Positions 58,500 through 64,000 of a DNA stretch of 64,000 nucleotides are shown piece by piece. Within the stretch, counting starts at the first letter, position 1. Each line of letters opens with the position of its first letter. The stretch is taken from contig NW_004955404.1 in NCBI RefSeq assembly GCF_000276665.1, forward strand, positions 35,424,025-35,488,024. Direction: 5' to 3'. Under the pieces are notes generated by a model. The model worked only from the letters and a program-made list of their open reading frames with translations, did no database searches and was not told the origin of the DNA. This stretch comes from Chinchilla lanigera. Taxonomy: Eukaryota > Chordata > Mammalia > Rodentia > Chinchillidae. Made by a program: the position numbers and the translations under genes.

Positions 58500-60015
58500 G
58501 CCTTTATATTCTTTAAAATAGCTGTATGTTAACAAATATCGCTGACATAAAAAACTGTGCATGTCAAAACACAGAACTTGGGTTTTTTGATATATATATA
58601 CACAAGTGGGAAGCCAACACAACAGTCAAGGTGGATAAACATATGTATAACCCCCCGATTTTTGCATCATCACTTTGTAATCATTCTCACACACTTATTC
58701 CTATTCTTACCCCATTCCCATTTCGCAGACATATACTGATAGTCTCTCTCTGTAAAGGGGCTTGTTTTCACTACCTAGAATTTTATATAATGGCATCACA
58801 TAGTATGGACCATATTTGGTCCCACTTATTTTCCACATTATTTTGATATTCATTCATTTATCCTGATATATCACTAACCTATTTGATTGTGAAATTTGTC
58901 TGTCCAAGTTTACTGAAATTCGTCTATCCATTCACTTACTGAAGGAGATCTAAGTTGTTTGCAAACTTTGGACACTGCAAGGCAAGCTGCTATGAGCAAT
59001 TCTTTGAGGGAACATTTGCTTCCACTTCCCTTGGAGAGAGAGAAATAAAGTAGAATTGCTGGGAATGGAGTGACAGGATTATATCATAATTATTTAGAAA
59101 CTGCTCAAACTGTTTTCATCAGCGGTTACTGCTGTTTTCTTTCACCATGTCTCACCTGCCTGCATTTGGGTGGAGTTGAGAGCATCTTTAAAGGTTTCAT
59201 AGAATTTAAGGAGAAGCTTTCTGAACATGAGGTTTTCTTCATGGAAATTTTTAACTACACACTTAAATTCTTGAAAAGTTGAAAGAGTATTTAGGTAGTG
59301 AATATTTCTTCTTCAATAAATTTTAGCACTTTTCATTTTTTTTATTCATTTATCGATTTGCATTTCAGTTTTTTTTTTTTTTTTTTTTTTTGTCTTTTTG
59401 AGACAGGGTCTTGCCATGCTTACTAGGCTGGCCTTGAGCTCACTTTGTAGCCCAGGCTGGCCTTGAACTCACAGCGATCCTCCTGCCTCAGCCACCAGAG
59501 TGCAGGGATTACAGGCATGTGCCACCACGCCTGGCTGTCAGGTTTTTCATATAAGAGAAACCATGTGGTATTTAATTTTTTGTGTTTAAATTTATGGTCT
59601 CAACTTCCATCCACTTTTCTACAAATGACATAATTTCACTTTTCTTTATAGCTGAATAATATATTACTATGCGTGTATACCATACTTTCTTTATCTATTT
59701 GTGTGTGACAGGAATCTAGGCTGTTTCTAGAGATTAGTAACTGTGAATTGCACTGCTCTAGCCACGTGTGTACATGTATCATTGTAGTATGATGTCTTTA
59801 GTTCTTTCAGCCATATACACAGAAGAGGAGAGTTGGGTCAAAAAGAATTTCTATTTTAGTTTTGGAATTAAAAATATCATAGTTTTCCATCATGGTTGTA
59901 TTAGTTTGGGTTCTCATCAATGATCTAAAGGTGTTCCTTTTTGCCCCACATCCTCACACACATTTTGGTTTCTACATTCTTGATGGCCATTCTGAAGGGA
60001 CTAAGATGGACTATG
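58500..60015 (-). mobile_element. Old L1 3' end, antisense, split by B1
   Basis: ATAATGGCATCACATAGTAT, ATTTTGATATTCATTCATTT and GTAGAATTGCTGGGAATGG are antisense L1M 3'UTR landmarks. After the B1 it continues with AAGAGGAGAGTTGGGTCAAA and GGCCATTCTGAAGGGAC. The two sides may be one element or two abutting ones. Confidence 0.6.
59370..59537 (-). mobile_element. B1 SINE, antisense, well preserved
   Basis: A long T run, then TTTTTGAGACAGGGTCTTGC, CTTTGTAGCCCAGGCTGGCC, CTCCTGCCTCAGCCACCAG and CAGGCATGTGCCACCACGCC. The repeated CTGGCCTTGA(G/A)CTCAC shows the internal duplication again. Confidence 0.95.
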
Positions 60016-61012
60016 AGAGTTTATTTTTTATTTTATTGGCATGTTTTTTGTATACATAATGTCTGCATTCACCACAGAGAATTTGTACTCGTACATGATA
60101 TATCTTGAGTGTTCTTTCTTCCCCATTTCTCTTCCCACTCTTCATTTTTCCTCTCTTTAGCTACAAAAGCTTTGTAATTAAAGTCTTATAATTTTATTTT
60201 TATTTTTCTATTTTCTTTTCTTTAAAATTTCCCTTCCTCCCCCTCCTCGTTCCTTTTTCATTTGAACATTTTCTTCCTACTTTCTAATATCTATTATGGA
60301 TTTGGGACTTCATTTATCCTATTGGTTTCTCACACAAGAGAAACAATGTGATATTTAAACATTTATTTCACTGAAGAGTGTGGTCTCAATGTGCATCCGT
60401 TGACCTGGAAATGTTGTAAGTTTATCCTTCTTTATGACAGAGTAGTATTTCATATTATATAAAACCACATCCTTTTTATACAAATGTAGGTTGTTGCACA
60501 TTTGGGCAGTTTCCAAGATTTAGCTATTACAGTTTGTGATGCTATGAACACGAGTGTGCATATATCACTATGGTATGATGCTAACAGCTAGGAAAGATAC
60601 CAAAAGGGAGAAGAGCTGGGTTAAATGGAGCCTCTAGGTTTAGTTTTTTGAAGAACCTCCATACTGATTTTCATATTGGTTGTACCAATTTACACAATCA
60701 CCAACAGTGGAGAAGGGATATTTGCCCCGTAGCCTTGTAGATATTTGTTGTTGGTTCATTTCTTGATCATAGCCATTTTAGCTAGAGTGAGATGGAATTT
60801 AGTGTTGTTTTATTTTGCATTTCTTTTATGACCAGAAATGGGCATTTGAAATGTGTAATAGATATTTCTCAAATGAAGAAGTACTAACATTTGAGGTGTT
60901 TTCTTTATTTGCATTTAGCTAAGGATTTGAACATTTTTTTCATGTATTTATTAGTCATTTGTATTTCTTCTTTCGAGAAGTTTTCATTTAGTTCATTTTC
61001 CCTGCTATGGTT

Positions 61013-61633
61013 TGTGTTTAGATGTCCCTCCAAAGCCTCATGCGGTCTTAGGTAGAGCTTTTTTCAAAGGTGGCTGAATCTAAAGTGTGTGCTTGATTCA
61101 CGATACAATGCTAGGAATAAGGGTGCTATGGTTAAGGGTAGGAGACTCCTAAATCAGTCCACTGATTGGTTTGGCACTTGCCCTAATGCTGGTAGCCTTG
61201 CTAGAGTACAAAAGGTGCCGAAAGAAACTGCTAGAGCCCCTTGCTTGCTCTTGCGTGTTTACTTGGCGTGAACTATTTCTCTGCGATGCCCCGCTGTCTG
61301 CAGCCAGCTGACAATGGATGGGATCCTTTAAAACTGACAGCCAAGGGGCTGGGGATTTAGCTCAGCGGCAAAAGCGCCTGCCTGGCAAGCGCAAGGTCGT
61401 GAGTTCAGTTCCCGGTACCGGAGAAAAACCAAAAAAAAAAANNNNNNNNNNNNNNNNNNNNNNNNNNNNNNNNNNNNNNNNNNNNNNNNNNNNNNNNNNN
61501 NNNNNNNNNNNNNNNNNNNNNNNNNNNNNNNNNNNNNNNNNAAAAAAAAAACCTGACAGCCAAATAAACTCTCCTTCCTTTAACTTAAGGTGTTGGGTAT
61601 TTTGTCTCACTAACAAGAAAAGTAACTAAGACA
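61013..61633 (+). mobile_element. MaLR-like solo LTR containing an ID
   Basis: TGCTATGG start, TAACTAAGACA end. Flanks TTCCC (61008-61012) and TGCCC (61634-61638) match at four of five bases. It interrupts L1 ORF2 and is itself interrupted by the ID at 61345. Confidence 0.85.
61345..61552 (+). mobile_element. ID SINE, sense, youngest layer, gap in tail
   Basis: GGGGCTGGGGATTTAGCTCA with the A-box, then GTGAGTTCAGTTCCCGGTAC with the B-box, then poly-A broken by exactly 100 N (61442-61541). TSD CTGACAGCCAA at 61334-61344 and 61553-61563. This is the best-preserved ID head in the window. The 100-N run is probably a placeholder of unknown true length. Confidence 0.95.
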
Positions 61634-62232
61634 TGCCCATTACTTGATGAGATCATTTCTGGTTTGCTTTAGTTATTTTTATACTGTAGATATCTATCTT
61701 CTATCAGAACAGTAGCTGGAATTTTTTCACATTCTGTAGGTTGTCTTCTCACTCTATCAGTTTTTTCCTTTACTGTACAGAAGCTTTTTAATTTGGTCTA
61801 ATCCCATGTGTTAACTCTTGATAGTATTTCCTCTGCTATTAGAGTTCTGTTTATAAAGCCTTTGGTCGTGCCTATGGCTTCAAGTGTTTCTACTGCTTTT
61901 TTCCAGGCATTGTAAAGATTCTGTATTTATTACTAGGCCCTTGATCCATTTTGATTTTAGTACAGGGTAAGGGATAGGCAGTCTTGGCAATCTAGTTTCA
62001 GTCTCCTGCATTTGAATATCTAGTTTTCTGATCACCATATTTTAAAGAGGCTGTCTTCTTCAGTCTGTCCCTACCTAAAGCCACAGCTGCAGGTGTATCA
62101 GTTTCCTTCTGTCACATCTATTCCCTTGGTCTACATATCTATTTTGTGCCTGTTCTATGCTGGTATTTTGTACTATAGCTTTGTAGTTTATCTTGAAGTC
62201 TGATTTAGTGAAGCTTCATGCTTTGCTCTTTT

Positions 62233-62333
62233 GTTTTGTTTTGTTTTGTTTTGTTTTCCATTACCGGGAATTGAACTAACGACCTTGCACTTGCCAGGCA
62301 GGCGCTGTGCCGCTGAGCTAAATTCCCCAGCCC
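62233..62333 (-). mobile_element. ID SINE, antisense, in L1
   Basis: A TTTTG pentanucleotide-expanded tail, then ACCGGGAATTGAACTAACGA, CTTGCCAGGCAGGCGCTGTG and GAGCTAAATTCCCCAGCC. TSD CTTTGCTCTTTT at 62221-62232 and 62334-62345, perfect. Confidence 0.95.
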
Positions 62334-63535
62334 CTTTGCTCTTTTAGCTAAATGTTTTGTCTGCTCTGAGTCTCTTCCGGTATTATACAATTTTTTTTAA
62401 CTAGTTCTGTAAAAAATGTTGTTGGTATCTTGACAGAAACTTCATTATCTCTATACATCATTTTATGGCCATTAAAAAGTATAATTCTGTCAATTCAAGA
62501 ATAAGGGATGTAAACATTTTCTAATATCCTCTTCAACTTCTTAAAAGTTATGTAATTTTCATTATGAAGGTAAATTCCTCTCTCCTTTCTATCTTTCTTT
62601 CACTATTTTGAAAAACTTTTATTTTTTTTCTCATTTTTGATGTATAAAAATGTTATTGATGTTTTTGTTTAATTTCATATGCTCCTACTTACTGGATTCA
62701 TTTTTCTGATCTAAAAGTCTTCTGGTGGAATTTTTAGGTCTTCTATGTAAAGAGTCAAATCTTGAAAATAAGGATAATTTTATATTTCCATTTTTCTCTC
62801 ATATTCCTTTTATTTATTCTCTCTCTGTATTGCTGTCCCTAAAGTTTCAAATATTTTATTGAAGAGAAGTAGTAAGACTGGATACACTTGTCTCATTCTT
62901 GATTTTAGAGCAAATTCTTACAGTTTTGCACCATTCAATATGGTGTTGGCTGCAGTTTTGTCATATATGGCTTTTATTTACTTGAGCTAAAGTCATTATA
63001 TACCATTTTTTGTTCATAGATTTTTATCATGAAAAGATGTTCGGTTTTGACAAGGCTTTTTCTAAATTTATTGAAGTGCTCATGTAGCTTTTATCCTTTA
63101 TTCTATTTATAGAGTAGAATGGAGTATACTCCATTCACTGCTTTGTGTAAATTGACCTATCTTATCATTCTTGAGATTAAGCCAATGTAGTCAGGTACAT
63201 GAACTTTTTAATGAGTTTTTAAACTCTGTTTAAAGGTTGTGGGAAATTTTGCATCTATGTTTACAGGTCCTTATCCAGTTTGGCTTTAGGATAATGCTGG
63301 CTTCACAGAATGAGTTTGGAAACATTCCTTCCCTTGCAGTCACACAGAAAAGTTGAGGAATATTGTCAGTGTTTCTCAGAATTTCAAATAACATGCCACG
63401 GTAAATTCATCAAGTTCTAGGCTTTTCTTGGTTGGTAGCTTTTTTCGATGATTGCATTTTTTATTGCTTCTCTTTGGTCTGTTCAAGAATTTTACTTATT
63501 CTTGGATCAATGTTGGCAGTCATATGTGTCACTTT

Positions 63536-64000
63536 CTAGTACTACGTTGCGAGGAGAGAACAACAACCAGTAATATCAGCACACAAGTAACCGACATGTA
63601 TCAACATACAATTTAAAACTTGTTTAAAAATTCTCCACCCTTTCAATAATCCAGGAAGATGAAAGAATAATGGTAAAGAAGATAAGCTAGGAAACATGAA
63701 AAGAAAATATAGAAAAGAAGGTAAGAGAAAAGAAATAAAAGAGATTAAAAGAAAAAATAGGTTTTGATAACCCTGAATATTTTAACTTTACATCTGGAAA
63801 GGATAGAGATTTAAGATGTTATGTTAGGAGATATAAAGAAAGAAGTCAAGGGAAGGAAATATAGAGGAAAGTGAGAGAATGTGTGTGGAGGTTAGAGCCA
63901 ATGAATAAACTAGAAGAAACAAATTTAGACAACTGAAGAAACAACCCTTAGAAAAGGAGAACTTGATGTATCAAGATAAGAAAATAAGGAATCAAAAGAA
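63536..64000. other. Purine-rich stretch of unknown identity
   Basis: Strongly A/G-rich on the + strand after the L1 ends. No gene is seen. It could be a further L1 part in another orientation, or unique DNA. The window ends inside it. Confidence 0.35.

Larger units (their letters stand above)
60025..63535 (-). mobile_element. L1, antisense, with nested LTR and ID
   Basis: The 3'UTR (pyrimidine-rich on +) and 3' end of ORF2 occupy 60025-61012. Interrupted by the LTR at 61013-61633. ORF2 continues from 61634 (TTCTGTAGGTTGTCTTCTCA, GTACAGAAGCTTTTTAATTT), past the ID at 62233, through the RT region (GTATGATGTTGGCTGC-like at 62939) to about 63535. It is diverged and has no open frame. Confidence 0.8.

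Noticed and set aside
61350..61440. tRNA-like A-box and B-box sequence
   Set aside because: Part of an ID SINE with poly-A tail and TSD. It lacks an intact tRNA cloverleaf and so is not a tRNA gene.
61318..61629. Recurring short frames containing a (V)PG(I/T)EL...LPGR motif (also at 24565, 30748, 33182, 20949)
   Set aside because: These are translations of ID SINE copies, not a protein family.
63117..63136. Perfect 20-bp palindrome GAATGGAGTATACTCCATTC
   Set aside because: It lies within diverged L1 ORF2 sequence, has no partner or flanking structure, and short palindromes of this kind are not remarkable in 64 kb.
6484..63600. Similarity between the sequences just after the two antisense L1s (GGAGAACAAC at ~6487, GGAGAGAACAAC at ~63552)
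   Set aside because: Only about 10 bases agree convincingly. Not enough to claim a shared L1 5' region.
1..64000. CRISPR array, operon-like gene order, or prokaryotic gene system
   Set aside because: No regularly spaced repeats, no tightly packed frames and no ribosome-binding sites. The sequence is mammalian repeat-rich DNA.

Overview
This window looks like mammalian, rodent-type nuclear DNA from an AT-rich, gene-poor region. I found no convincing protein-coding exon, rRNA, functional tRNA, CpG island or CRISPR array. The rodent assignment rests on SINEs. There are many ID elements (tRNA-Ala/BC1-related, with a recognisable A-box/B-box head and a poly-A tail) and B1 (7SL-derived) elements, one of which carries the internal tandem duplication typical of rodent B1. 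The ID and B1 subtypes do not look like mouse or rat. A non-muroid rodent (for example a beaver-like lineage) is my best guess, held loosely. The longest open frame (168 codons) and all others look like chance or repeat-derived frames.

Layout. 0-3 kb: unique AT-rich DNA with a CTTT/CCTT polypyrimidine tract and a 94-bp ungapped palindrome. 3.2-6.5 kb: an antisense L1 that retains its 3' half and ORF1 but has lost the middle of ORF2. 7.2-11.2 kb: a decayed ERVL pol gene in protease, RT, RNase H, integrase order, broken by a MaLR-type LTR and by an ID dimer that was itself split by another LTR. 11.9-17 kb: B1, L2 and MaLR fragments in unique sequence. 17-21.5 kb: two old L1s invaded by LTRs and an ID, an assembly gap in a GAA microsatellite, and a striking mosaic insertion at 17526-17697 assembled from copied neighbouring fragments. 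21.5-45 kb: unique DNA with scattered LTR, L2, MIR and ID insertions and one small L1 3'-end insertion with perfect target duplications. 45-52 kb: mostly unique, with B1s and a polypyrimidine tract. 52-56 kb: an old sense L1 carrying a B1 and an LTR. 56-64 kb: a poly-T insertion with target duplications, an LTR, and two stacked antisense L1s, the second containing an LTR that contains an ID that contains a 100-N gap.

Nothing here works together as a pathway. The window is a record of layered retrotransposition, and the insertion order can be read from nesting and target-site duplications (TSDs). The features most worth follow-up are the templated mosaic insertion (17.5 kb), the palindrome (2.4 kb), the multiply nested ERVL locus, and several repeat-free stretches that may be conserved non-coding elements. 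Repeat family names are from recognition by eye. Boundaries without quoted TSDs are approximate.
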